DNA of 64,000 nucleotides. Origin: Bugulina stolonifera (taxonomy: Eukaryota > Bryozoa > Gymnolaemata > Cheilostomatida > Bugulidae). The notes under the pieces are model-generated. The model was not told the DNA's origin. It made no database searches and saw only the letters and a list, made by a program, of their open reading frames with translations. Below, piece after piece: positions 12,887-25,670 of this stretch. The stretch spans positions 15,576,158 to 15,640,157 of the forward strand of contig OW285195.1 in the NCBI GenBank assembly GCA_935421135.1, given 5' to 3'. The translations under genes and the position numbers were made by a program. Numbering within the stretch: the first letter of the stretch is position 1; every line of letters starts with the position of its first letter.

Positions 12887-13559
12887 TTTATGTACTTCCA
12901 ATGTAGGCCTACCCACAGAGCTATTCACATCATTACGGTTAGAAACTTTTAATTCAAATCAAACTTCTTTCATCTTGTAATATTGTAAGTAGTTATATGC
13001 ATGTACTAGTCTTGTTATAAGCGCAGATAACTGTGATCTCCTAGTAAAAAATTGAACCGTTTTTATTCTATATGTACTTAACAAGCATAACTTATACATT
13101 GAACCGTCAAAAAGCTACTTGAGTATATGGAATATGAAATAGGATATCAGATTTATTTCCCAGTGCAATATCCACTTGACATGTATATCTACCATGGACC
13201 AAGGAACTAGTGAATGTGTAGGGTAGGTACCAGAATATATAAACCCTTTTATGCCAGTTTAGAATCCATTGTCCTGTCACTGTGACTGTACTGACAGCAA
13301 AGTCACCTACACACTTGCAACTATAAAAGCAATTTTTACAATAATTATTGTTATTGCAACATGAGGAAATCAAAAAAACAAAAACACTATTGTATCCATT
13401 GTACTTAAATGAATTCTGGGATAGAATATTGAGATAGTTATTTTGTTTCCATGGAAACAAGATTAGTGCTTAGCATAACTATTTTAGTGAGTCACAATAC
13501 AATGTGTTATCTGTGCAGGCGTCTACCATAGAAATGATCAGGCTCAGACAGATTTGAAT

Positions 13560-13700
13560 TATAAGAGGCTACATGTACATGTAGGTTTGAATTTAATAGG
13601 TTACATGTACACGTAGATTTGAATTATAAGAGGTTACATGCAGGTTTGAATTATAAGAAGCTACATGTAGGTTTGAATTATAGGAGGCTACAGTTAGGTT
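13560..13700. repeat. Imperfect tandem repeat of about 30 bp
   Basis: Four to five imperfect copies of a unit with TTTGAATTATAAGAGG and CTACATGTAGG. Confidence 0.7.
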
Positions 13701-14651
13701 TGTATTGTTTGGTACTTGTGTTCTTACATGTAGTTGAGCTTTTGCGTAGCATTACGTCATTTATGTGAGATACAGTCATTGGTCGGTTGCTTATCCCCAG
13801 TTGCTTATCCCCGTTGCTATAATATAGTTCATAGATCTTACGTAACTAGATAAGTAGAGAGATATTCCTTGCCCATAATCTCAAATAATAGAATAATATT
13901 TACATTCTACTGTTTGTTTAGAGTAGACTCCCTGCTAATCTCAGGTGTGACTGAATAGATTATTTGTTGTACAATCATAGCAGAGAAGGAAATAAACTTG
14001 ATGTGGTACAAATATAAAATGACACCACAGCTGGCTATTCAACTTGTTTTGGGTGACCAAATCATACTCTAAACTCTTGACTCTATGAATGATTTGATAT
14101 AGTGGCATCAACTAACAAGTTCATATTGCAAATACCAGCATGAAGTTTTTGAAAATTGCGGCCACCTGGCAACAGCATACACAAATTATTCAGTTGCTTT
14201 ACCAACATGGTGAAATAGTAGGGAAATAATATGTGATATATTATGATGGTAGATTGGTAACTCTAGCTTGTTTCAACGGGCCTCCAGCCTTGTTTGAAAC
14301 TTGTGGATTGACTTCCTTCTCCTGTATCTTTCTATTCATGGATGGGCAGAGGAAGCTCTCGTATTTACAATTGAGTGGTGAAGTGTTGCAATGACTGAAA
14401 ATGGTTCGACAAGATGGCTGCTTATTCTATGTCCTACTGATTCATGTTTTTGATTGGACTTACCAAAGTTCTTAGCTCATCTCCACAGTCTATTTTCTCA
14501 CAGAAAAATAACCTTTGTGTTTGGAATTTAGGCTGTGGCATTGGCAAGCCATTTCTGAAGAAACCAGAAGTGAGTTAAAGTATTGTTACCTGAAAATTAC
14601 GAAGGTGATTGAGTAGATAAGGTGAAGGTCATTGTATCGGTAAAGAGACAT

Positions 14652-14918
14652 TTCGAAAAAGACAGTTCGAAACAGGACATTTCACAACTGGACAGCTAGA
14701 AACAGGACAGTTCGAAACTGTAGATTACATTTAGAAGAACGCAACTTGCAGATAATTTATTTTAATTAATTAATTCAATTAATTAAATTAAAAAAATAAT
14801 ATTAAAAATAAAAATTAGTTGATATCTGGTGGTTGGGGTTTGGGGTTAGGCATTTCGAACTGTCCAGTGTTGAACTGTCCACTTTCGAAACGTCCTGTTT
14901 CGAACTGTCTTTTTCGAA
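14652..14918. mobile_element. Foldback element with TTCGAA-rich arms
   Basis: The left arm (from TTCGAAAAAGACAGTTCGAA) and the right arm (ending GAACTGTCTTTTTCGAA) are near-perfect inverted repeats of about 70 bp around a very AT-rich centre. Each arm itself repeats a TTCGAAACWGGACAKTTC-like motif. There is no coding content; it looks like a non-autonomous foldback transposon. Confidence 0.65.
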
Positions 14919-17631
14919 CAGTCGCACATTCCATTGTATCATATGTCTGTTGGAGCTCACTGGTCACCTGTTGGGCCACTTTAATTTCTTTGTCAGTTTG
15001 CCAAAAACCAGCACCATATCCACAGACTAGTCTTGCTAAAACAGAGGCAGCAGTGCAGTGCTGACAACTAATAAGAACTTGGTATAGGATTCTAACAGAT
15101 TTTAAGGTGCCAGTGTGATCTGTATACTTAGTATATTATCTACTTTATGATAATCATTCCAGAATATTCCTGTAAACTACATGTAAGTTCCTTGTGGAAT
15201 AGGAGCATAATTGCACCCATAGGGTTATGCTATCATAATTATTAGCTAATAAAGGTTGGGATAATGCCAAGGTCAAATGGTGTATAATTGTAAGGGATGC
15301 CTGGTGTCAATATGCAAGTGTAACAAAGTGTTACCAAGTGTTGTAGCAAAGCAACCCACATTATTGTAATATGTATTATAGAGGAAAGAGAATTCAAACA
15401 ATGTGTGCTTTTGGGTAGAGTTCTGTCAACTATGCTATGTAGATACAGTGAGATATTTGCTCAAAAAATTCAGCTGGTTAAACATGGTTTGGTGTTTGAT
15501 CCTTCCTGGTCATGAACACATAATGTAACCTCCTAATTCACCCCACATACAACACAGTAGTAGTAGTACATGTAAATGTATAGAACAAAGTAGCTTCCTT
15601 ACCTGATGATGTAATACCTAACAAATCAATTATGTGAAATTATTATGTCCAGCTGTTCCAGATGATTAATATGCATTCCTTCATTGTACTCAGATCTGGT
15701 ATAATATTCCAGCTTTGTTTGTTTGTTTGAACTCTGATAGACTGTGATACAAATCATATTGTGGTAAGATTGATTCTAATAAACTACTCTTGTCGTGGTC
15801 AGCCCTGAGAAGTTTTGTTTTTCTCTGAAATTCTCTGAATTTTATTGGTTGATTGCTGTAAAACCCAAATACAAACACTGATCAAAGGCTAATGATATTT
15901 ATCTGCTACTGCACCTAACAGCATGTGCAGGAAGGGAACACTACAGAATACTGTCACAGCACTGTAACATTATACATGTAGGAGGTTGACTACATAAAAT
16001 TGGATAATTATAATTATTATTATTTACAAGATTTCATGGTTTATGCATGGTTGGTTGGTACTGCCTGCTGTGTACTAATAATAGTGCTGCTATGTAAAGA
16101 GGGGTTTGTTGTATGTACATGTGCATGTTCTGCATGCATGCTATGCTATACTGTGGTGTGGTTGATTTTATCAGTGCATTGCTATCATTCCTTGCTATCA
16201 GAGTACAACTCTACCAGTATTTCCTCGGATTTCACTGCTAATGCAGTAGTGAAGAAATATTAGCAGATATATTCATCATTGTGAGACCACTCATTGACAA
16301 ACCTACACATATTTATATCTCCATTATGTTAGTGTGACTGCAAGGTTACTGCCTGGTGGTACATAATGCTGTAGTAGTGTGACTAGTTGAGATACTACTG
16401 TGATGTACTACATGCTGTAGTAGTGTACAACTAATGTCATGTACATGTAAACATACAATAGTAACCTGGAAACAGTCAACACTTATAGCCTAATGACCAA
16501 CACTAGAGTGAGTTGGAGAGGGGATGGGTCATCGAGTGCAAACTGAATAGAGCCACCTGTCATCAATCTTCCATACTCCTTCAGTTTCCTGTCACATATA
16601 TATAATTATGAAGGTGCAGTAACCTTCATTTGAATCTCAAATTTTCTCCTCTCTTCGTTTCAATTTATACTGTGACTGGTTGGCCACATGTAGCCCACAA
16701 GTGGCACATGTTATTGTTTAGTATTGTTTATAGTGTACACTACTATGATGTAGTCATACACGAATCTCCTTTGATCTAATGGCACATGACATAACTTACT
16801 AATAAATTAGATTAGTATAGGAGTTTAGGGTGGTGCATTATTAGTGCAATACATAGTACAAAATGTCCTCTAGCCTGGGTCCCAAGGTGCATGTGCAGGG
16901 CTTATTGCCTGTGGCACTGAGACTAGATTTATCTGAGCAGCCAAATTTGGGAAATTTGAAGTGTTTAAGTAAAGTTCTACGTTGCCAAAGTTTTACTGCA
17001 ATTCTACATTCATCTGCCCTAAATGATGAGACCCCTATGCCTAATACCTCTAACACATGTTTCTACCAATCAGTAAACAGTAGTATCAACGCATACCTTC
17101 AGAACATGTGTAACTTGACACGAAGCATTCCGGCATTTTCATCAAAGAAATTGCTCTCACTTCAAACTATAAAAAAGTTATTAGAAAAAATTGAGCCTCA
17201 TCTGTCACGCCAGCAGAATAATTATAATTTAATAGAATTTTTCAGTTTATCATAAAATGGATCAAGGATGCTGCCAGCTGTCATCACTGTGTAGGGAGGT
17301 ATGTCAGTGGGGCAGCTGTAAGGAATGTCTTATTGTATTTGATGGCAAACACATACTTTCATAGAGAGAGAGAGAGAGAAGACTGACACTGCAGATAGTA
17401 GATTGTACTGTACTATAGGTTGTATCCACATACAGTAAACAGACTATGTTATGTAATGTGTATGAATGGAGTGTATTATGTTGATAGCAGTTGGTATTAT
17501 GTAACTATAGATTATATAATACCATGATCTCTCAAGAGACTATAGATATTAAGTTATAAACCGGTGCTTCAGTGTCCCTCAGTGTCCCTAATGTTATTGG
17601 TATTTCTACTGGACCAGGCAATGTTGAGCTG

Positions 17632-17840
17632 CTACCTCATGCACATGCACATGTGCATGCACATGTATATGTACATGTGCATGACAGCTGTGCATGCACA
17701 TGTACACGTACATGTATATGACAACTGTGCATGCACATGTACACACCTATGTATATGACAACTGTACATGCACATGTACACGTACATGTATATGACAACT
17801 GTGCATGCACATGTACACGTACATGTATATAACAACTGTG
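17632..17840. repeat. Minisatellite of about 37 bp
   Basis: Four to five copies built from GTGCATGCACATGTACACGT plus ATGTATATGACAACT. The unit is itself made of short palindromes (TGCATGCA, ACATGT). Open frames on both strands here are by-products. Confidence 0.9.
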
Positions 17841-19015
17841 CATGTGATATGGAATGCTGGTATCTGGTGTTGCTGTGAGACAAAGTGGTTCTCTGATTCT
17901 ATGTACATATACCATATACACATACATGTAGGCCTATTATACCTATATTATATACAAAGCAGTATGCTCTCTTCATGGGTGACGTTGTAAGCTGCATGTA
18001 GCATAATATAATTATTACATTATATTTTATTGTATTAGGAATACAAAAGGAGAAGTTCATATTGGGTAATATATTTTTACTATATTGATGTTGGACTGAG
18101 TCTAACCAGTCATCTGCAATCATTAGTAGGCTGACTAGTCTAATGTCATATTGTGCCCTTGTACTAAGCAGTATTTTTCCTGACAGCGTATTTACATATT
18201 TAATTGAATTTACATCTTTGTATGCAGAAAGCATACACACAATATTACGTTAGCTATTGCCCTAATCCCAACGTCAAGTGACGTTAGTTCACTCTTCAAT
18301 CTATATAATGTTTGCCTACAGCAGTGTATTCACTATATGAGTACTTGTCAACTCATCATGGGAATGTTTGAAGTTGTGTTTCCCTGCATTCGTCTGAGCA
18401 AGGGATGACAACTACCTATATGATAGATATCTCTATACCGTTCAACCTACAATGGTAGCATTATTCATCACTTCATATTTAACATGATATAATACACAGT
18501 CATAGCCATCTATGCTATTAGCTCTGAACTGCAAGCATCAGTGCCTGACCACACTGTAGAACCCTTGATGTTAGATAATGGGTCAAAACCCAGAGAGTAT
18601 ATGCATAGCCTACGTCACCTAATTGTATATATGTATTATGTAATAGTATCCACAAGCTGCCAGCTTGTTTATAAAAAAGATCCTATCAGATCTCTGAACT
18701 GAATTCATTGCTGCCAACTCTTAGCAAGTGGCAGTTTCAATGCCCTACAGCTCCTACAAACTGATACTATCATCAACCGCTGCCTAGTTAAAGCAATAAT
18801 TGCTGACCAGTAAATAGCCATCACTACAAAATTTGGAATTTTCAAGATGTAATTAAATTATGTTTGTCTATAAGAACATATGAGATAGGGTGGGCTAGAT
18901 AGCCCACAACCTAATGGAGGTATAGACTTGGGTTCTTAGACTTGCTATGAGAATAATGCTCATAATTTCTAATATCTTTCTTTAGAGAATCCGACAGGGA
19001 GTTAGAGAGGCAAAC

Positions 19016-22000
19016 ATGGCGTGTAAAGCCAAGTGCAATCCATGCTGTAGCAAAGTCTGGAAGTGGATAATGGACCACAAGGAGAATGTGTTGCTGGTGC
19101 TGCTCGTAATATTCATGGGATTCGGAGTTATGATTGGTCTGTTGGTGAGGAGAGTGAATCCTCCATTGGATGCTGAACAGGTAACGAGTGTCATATTCTC
19201 TGGTGTAGGTCTCACTGTGGAGACTGTTTAATCACGATACTATACATGTACTTACAGCTTAACAGCGCTGACAAAATTTAGTTTTATTAATAATGTACAG
19301 CGTCATTAGAATTACTACAGGGATACACAGCCATGTTCTAACCATAAGGATTCTTAAATTCACACCAAAACTGAACACTATCTTGTGTTTCATAAGATGT
19401 GTGATTGTCTTCTGATGAGTTAAACTTGCATGCTCTCTGTTTGGAGACTTTTTTGTTTCTGTGACGTGTTTGACGCTGCCGAGAATGTTATGAGTTTTTA
19501 CAACAAGTAAAATTTAAATTGTGTGGGCTACCTCATGGATTGCAAGCTCCTCGTCTAATATACATGTTCAAGCTTGGGATGACCTGTCTGACTCGAGCCG
19601 TTAAAATCATTAAATTGTTTCTCCCAGATCATGTACCTGGCGTTCCCCGGAGACCTTTTGATGAGAATGCTGAAGATGATGATTTTACCGCTGATAGTAT
19701 CCAGTCTGATTGCTGGGTTGGCTAACCTTGACATGGGATCTAGTGGGAGAATGGGTGGTCGTGCTGTACTCTACTACATGACAACTACTTTCCTAGCCGT
19801 CATCCTCGGTGTGTTGGTATAAGTATGTTGTATAATAACGTGATGTAATAACCAATAAATGAGGTGTATGTTGTGTATGTATTTACTAATCATCTCACTT
19901 TTTAGGAATCATTCTCGTATCTGCTATTAAACCTGGAGACAGGTTTGACAAGGATCAGCTGAAGGAGTCTAGCGGAACTCCAGACCTGGTCGTAACCTCC
20001 GATAAGATTCTTGATCTCGTTCGGTACGTCAGCATTTAGTTTACTTCCTTTCTTCTTTTAGTGACACGATGGCATGCACACGCATGTGTTCAGTTCCCTG
20101 ATGCATTTCAGACTTTTGACTGACCCATGGGTGAGGATAATCAGCTAGGAGTTCAGCCAATTCCTTGAAATATTAGTTGAATATTATTTACTTTTTAATT
20201 TCTGTTGCATAAATATTTAATCTTGAAAGTTATCTTTTTATAACTGCAAGGCATGTCAGCCCTAATCAACAGGTATAATATTCCCAAAACATTTTTTGCA
20301 CATAGATTGACTTGTCATATTTCAGTGACTCTCTCTATGACCTCTCACATGGGATTATGGTCCAGTTTGTGCACATTGCTGTATAGGGTATACTTTTATT
20401 ATCGAAGATTTGATCTCAACTTTTGTTGGTGTTTGATGTAACAATAATATAGGCTGTCATATTTGATTTCGGAATGTCTGACAGTTGATATTTTTGTCAG
20501 CAGTAGTGTGATTGCGTTTTGTACACATACAGGTTACTTTACACGCCATCCATGCCAGAGCAATTGATCTCACACATATTATACTGCGAGACAGTGTAAT
20601 AGAGTCTTGGATAGACAAGGGTAGACAACTCTTGTAACTTGCCATAATATTTCTAGATCAGTTTTCCCTGACAACCTGGTGACATCATCGTTCCAACAGA
20701 TCCAGACAGAGTACACACATCTGAACTGTTCTGAAGGACCAGACAGGGAGGACGTCTGTGATGTGAGACACAAGATAGTCAAGAGATATAAAGGTAGGCA
20801 GTTGACCAATTAGATGGGGTTTTAATATTAATATTATGCTCTATAGCAGCTAAGTACGATACGCGTACTTGTTGCTATACACGTGCAGGTAGAAAATAAA
20901 TTGTAATGTAGTGCAATTTATATTCTATGCTATGCTACGCTTTATTATGAATTAAAGCTACATGGAGTATTGCAGTGGTAAGACGAGTACAATACTATTT
21001 CAGTAAGAGAAGACGACTCACAGTTACTCTCCTATTAGTTTTTTTGGACCGAATCTATCCCCGTTGAATCCAAAGCTGAGCTAAAAATAACACTATTAGA
21101 ATTGTCCTATCATGTCACACTGACTGAGAGTAGACAACTCTGTTGTTGTTGAGATACATTGTGTACAATATAATAATATGCTGAACATGATATTCTACTA
21201 GCTGAATGCTCTACTTTTAAATTGAGTAAAGGATCACCTTATGGGGAAATCATGCACTAATACTAATTTCTATCAATTCTAGATGATCCAGACAATGAGG
21301 AATACTACACTATCCATGTACGAAGCAAGTCAGGTGTAAACATTCTTGGGATCCTAGTCTTCTCTATAGCCTTTGGTATTACTCTCGGAGCAATGGGTGA
21401 GGAGGGGCGGCCGCTTAAGGACTTCTTTAACTGCCTCAGTGAAGCATCGATGAGGATAGTCAATCTGATCATCTGGTAAGTCAAGTCTAGTTTAGTCGTG
21501 GACAAGTGCCCAATCAACAACGGTAGCAATTTATGTGGATTCCTATTACCTGCTTAGTACCACCAATGTCCCTGACAGCAATAGAACTTCGGACCTTGTA
21601 GGTGGAAGATCAGCACTGTATGCCCAATCATTACAATGCACATGTAGGATATATTATTTGAATCAGTTACCGTAGGTACTCCTCAGTTACCGCAGGTACT
21701 CCTCAGTTACCGTAGGTACTCCTCAGTTACCGTAGGTACTACTCAGTTACCGCAGGTACTACTCAGTTACTGTAGGTACTCCTCAGTTACCGCAGGTACT
21801 CCTCAGTTACCGTAGGTACTCCTCAGTTACCGTAGGTACTACTCAGTTACCGCAGGTACTCCTCAGTTACCGTAGGTACTCCTCAGTTACCGTAGGTACT
21901 ACTCAGTTACCGCAGGTACTACTCAGTTACTGTAGGTACTCCTCAGTTACCGCAGGTACTCCTCAGTTACCGTAGGTACTCCTCAGTTACCGTAGGTACT

Positions 22001-23887
22001 ACTCAGTTACCGCAGGTACTCCTCAGTTACCGTAGGTACTCCTCAGTTACTGTAGGTACTCCTCAGTTACCGCAGGTACTCCTCAGTTACCGCAGGTACT
22101 CCTCAGTTACCGTAGGTACTACTCAGTTACCGTAGGTACTACTCTATTCTTACTCTCTAACTGCAGGTACTCTCCTATTGGCGTCTGCTTCCTAATTGCT
22201 GCTAAACTGGTGGACATTGAAGATCTGGGTGGAGTTCTCTCTAGCCTCGGTTTCTACATGCTGACAGTTCTGGTTGGGTTGGCGGTGCACGGTCTAATCG
22301 TCGTCCCCCTCATCTACTTCATTTTTGTCAGAAAGAACCCCTTCAAGTATATCTATGGAATAATTCAGGCCATGGTAACAGCATTTGCGACATCTTCGAG
22401 GTAAGTTCCACTGCAGTACAACCTGTCTTCCAACTAGCCTTGATGACCTTTCTCAAAGGTCAACACAGCCTGATATTAGTGGGATATACAATTTTTATTT
22501 AATTACTAGTATTCTTTCCAAATTCAGTTGGTCTTACAGACAGTGTGCGGGCTATATGCGTGTCACTGACGGCATTCAGAAGCTATGAGATGCTTTGTGA
22601 AGGATTTTTGCAACTGTGGGTGTTGGTAAGCATGGTGGGGCTATTTGGTTGATTCTACGACAAAATTAGCTTTTATTATTGAACATACATTACTACATAG
22701 CGCAGTTTTGTATTCAAAGCAATCTCTTTAAGAGTTTCACTGATATTTATTATTCAGTTCCGCTACGATGCCGGTAACAATGAAATGCCTAGAAGACAAC
22801 AATAAGATTGACAAAAGAGTTGTTAGTTTTGTCATTCCTGTTGGAGCTACAATCAACATGGATGGAACTGCTCTGTATGAAGCTGTCGCAGCCCTATTTA
22901 TAGCTCAACTAAATGACAGACCTCTTTCCGTTGGAGACATCATTGTCACAAGGTATTAATTTTAGATCATTGTGAATCATAGAAGTCACATTAAACATTT
23001 TTTTACATTATGAAAACAGAAAACAACATATTGTAGTCAATTTAGCTGTTGGCTGATCTATTGTATATAAAATGGTTAGAGGTGTTCTTGACACAAGTTC
23101 TTCTCTGTGCCACGTAAATTTAGTATGTAACATTCCAACATATTTGTAGCATAACAGCGACAATAGCTTCTATTGGTGCTGCTGGCGTTCCCTCAGCTGG
23201 ACTCATTACCATGATTATAGTGCTCAATGCTGTCGGCCTCCCTGATGATGATGTAGCATATATTATTGCTGTGGATTGGTTCTTGTAAGTTGTAATACAT
23301 TCCTATTGGAGGTGATGTAATGCACAATGTATACACTATATACATGTACATATAGGCCTACTAGTAATATGTACATGTACATATAGGCCTACTAGTAATA
23401 TACAGTGTACGTTTATACTGCATGCACCTCTAATCCCAAAGGTACACACTCTAGTAGACACTGCTATGGAATTACAGGCACAGTGTACCTACCTAGTCTG
23501 TTCAACTACTAACCAAATATATTTCCTGTACTATTCTAGAACTTACAGTATTCTGTTTGATCTTTCACCCTCAGAACTGTTTCATTTATTCGGCATAGTA
23601 AACAGGTAAACAAGTAAACAGGTAAACAGGTAAACTACAAGACTATTCATATCATCACTGATTATTACAGAGATAGATTCAGAACTATGATCAATGTATT
23701 GGGAGACTCCATTGGCGCTGGTATCGTCAATCACTACACAAAAGGGGAGCTGGATCCGCTAGAGGATGATCATGAGATGAGAGAACCTGAGGAGGGGATT
23801 CCAGGGGTGGATGCAGATTATCCAGAGAAGAATGGTAAAGTAAACAATGGTTTCTCGGCAGCAGTTACCACTGATACACCCATGTGA
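19016..23887 (+). CDS. Excitatory amino acid transporter, SLC1 family
   Basis: A plasma-membrane carrier predicted to import glutamate/aspartate coupled to Na+ and K+ gradients. Nine exons: 19016-19180, 19628-19808, 19906-20023, 20657-20793, 21283-21475, 22167-22400, 22758-22952, 23150-23284, 23671-23887. Phases agree and total 1575 nt, 524 residues, the usual length of the family. TM1 follows a basic, Cys-rich N-terminus. The serine-rich HP1 tip (SSS) is near 341-344, NMDGT at 376-380, the HP2 AAGVPSAG at 418-425, and [12 protein letters not shown] at 454-465. D454 binds the substrate amino group. R457 sits where acidic-substrate transporters have Arg and neutral ASCT carriers have Cys, so dicarboxylic substrates are expected. 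The start is the first ATG after an acceptor at 18985, implying a non-coding upstream exon. The C-terminus is acidic. No missing residues were noted. Confidence 0.96.
21661..22140. repeat. 20-bp minisatellite in SLC1 intron 5
   Basis: Twenty-four copies of MCTCAGTTACYGYAGGTACT end just before the acceptor of SLC1 exon 6. A run of eight variant units starting at 21721 is repeated in the same order at 21881, giving a 160-bp higher-order unit. The repeat core GCAGGTACTC matches the exon 6 splice junction (CTGCAG|GTACTC at 22161-22172). Confidence 0.96.
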
Positions 23888-25670
23888 TTCAGGAATACTC
23901 TTCAAATCATCGTGATAGTACTCAAATCACTAATCAAATATTATTTTCATAAATGAAGAATGATAAACAGTGAGTATGCAGGAAAGCAGTTAATTTTATT
24001 TTTATTTTTCAAGTTGCATTTGTATAACTGTGTCTCATTCAAGAAAACTTTAAAATATTTTATTTCTTCCTTATACCTCGGAAATAATATATAACTCTAT
24101 TCTAAACGTAAAGCTAATATTCATGTACATATAGATACTCTTTACTACTGCATTACTGCAGCATATACCTGTATGGTCTGTTGTTTACCCCTCTCCAACA
24201 ATTACCTGACTGATATTTTTGGTGTGCTTTAAACCACTTTCCATGCATTTATACTTCTTGTGCTTTTTATTAAAAATGAATAAATTGTGTATGGACTGCC
24301 CAAGGTAAGATGAATTCTCAAAACCAGGAATTCTTTTGAGCCCAAAATGTCCAAGTGAGCAAAACTACGTTCATTTTAGGAATAGGGTTTGAGAATACAA
24401 TGTGGTATGTCCATCCTAAAGTTTATTTTAGGTCAATATTTGACCTATACAATTTATTTTACAGTTTACACTACAGCTGCAGTTCATGTTGGGTAGCATC
24501 ATCAGGAATTAGCAGTTACTAAATAATATTATACTATCATGTATGTAGTTGTTGGTGTTTGGGGTAAGAGGAGACAACTTCCAAAATCAAGAGAAGACAA
24601 CTCTCATTTAGTGGTCCCCCATAAAACTGTTGAGGTCCTAAATAGCTGCTAGACTAGCATGCAGAAATAAATTGATTTTGATTGGTCAGCAGAACACCAA
24701 TAGTGATAGCAGATTTGTACACAATCTTGCACTACTTCTCCTCTGTCACATCATAGTCTAAGCCTATATGCAGTATGACTTGTCAGGTTCAGCACTTGTA
24801 GTAAAGACTTCTCCAATTCTGCACAATGTCAAGGACACAAGCACCTGACAGCTTGTGTAATACATGCAATACAAGGAAATAGTCGATTGTTATAAAAGCC
24901 TATCTATTGAAGTGTACATTGTTCTGGAATATAATAGCAATGAATGCAAGCTTATTGTATTGGCTTTGATCCAATAATTGGAAGTTTCACTCTAGCAATG
25001 AAACTGCTAACTACAACAACTAGTTTTACTATTCAGAGCATAGGATACTAAACTGCTGGTATGGAGACTGAGTCAGCTCTGAGTTAAGTTCTATCAAGTA
25101 GTTGAGTAAGTATAATGTGTAAATAAGTATGGTGAAATGCTGTGACACTTGCAATCCACCTGGCCAGGTGAGATGTAGGTAGTCTAGGACCTAGTCTCTA
25201 GGTCATTATTCTAGACTTTCAGTTGCACAGAACCACAGACTATTTCAAAACTGTGAAAGTATTGAATACCTGTTTACATGCGTATATAGATTCTATATTG
25301 TAGAATTATTTGGCAGGCTCCACAAAACATAGTTACCTACACTGTCACATGCATTCCGATTATTGGATGCGCTGATTTATAATCTGTATTATATATGTAT
25401 ATACATGATGTACATGTGTGTTATGTTGCATTATTAACATGACAATGTGTACAAAAATCCAAACAATATTCAAGAATGAAAAAAGATTTAAAATTGCTTT
25501 CCTAATGCCAAATAACAGATTTGAGTGTAGTACAAACAAACTGCTGTGCATACCTAATACATGTATGAATTATTCATTTGTATCAGTTTTTTCAGTTCCC
25601 ATGGTCTCTCTTTTAGTCTTTAGAGAAAGAAGTTGTCGACTGTATAAGCGCTTCACTTCCTGCAGCACAG
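23888..25670. other. Intergenic, SLC1 to ankyrin-caspase gene
   Basis: AT-rich; AATAAA-like sequences occur around 24280, downstream of SLC1, and could serve its 3' end. Paired GGAGACAACTTCC / GAGAAGACAACTC motifs lie near 24570-24605. I found no coding exon. Confidence 0.5.

Larger units (their letters stand above)
7215..18983. other. About 12 kb without recognisable genes
   Basis: I read both strands and found only short open frames lacking family signatures or consistent exon boundaries. The longest are 16863-17255 (plus, 130 codons), 13107-13460 (minus, 117 codons) and 16000-16263 (plus, 87 codons, hydrophobic). I treat them as chance frames. Because an acceptor (TTTCTTTAG) lies directly before the SLC1 start codon, one or more non-coding first exons of that gene may lie here. 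GTGAGT donors at 9915 and 11338 are possible ends but unproven. Confidence 0.5.

Noticed and set aside
13107..13460. 117-codon minus-strand frame
   Set aside because: No family motif, AT-rich low-information composition, no flanking exons.
16863..17255. 130-codon plus-strand frame as a small gene
   Set aside because: No recognisable domain, promoter or splice context; kept only as a note in the gene-poor stretch.
17632..17840. CRISPR-like array
   Set aside because: Units are contiguous tandem copies without unique spacers, in animal DNA.
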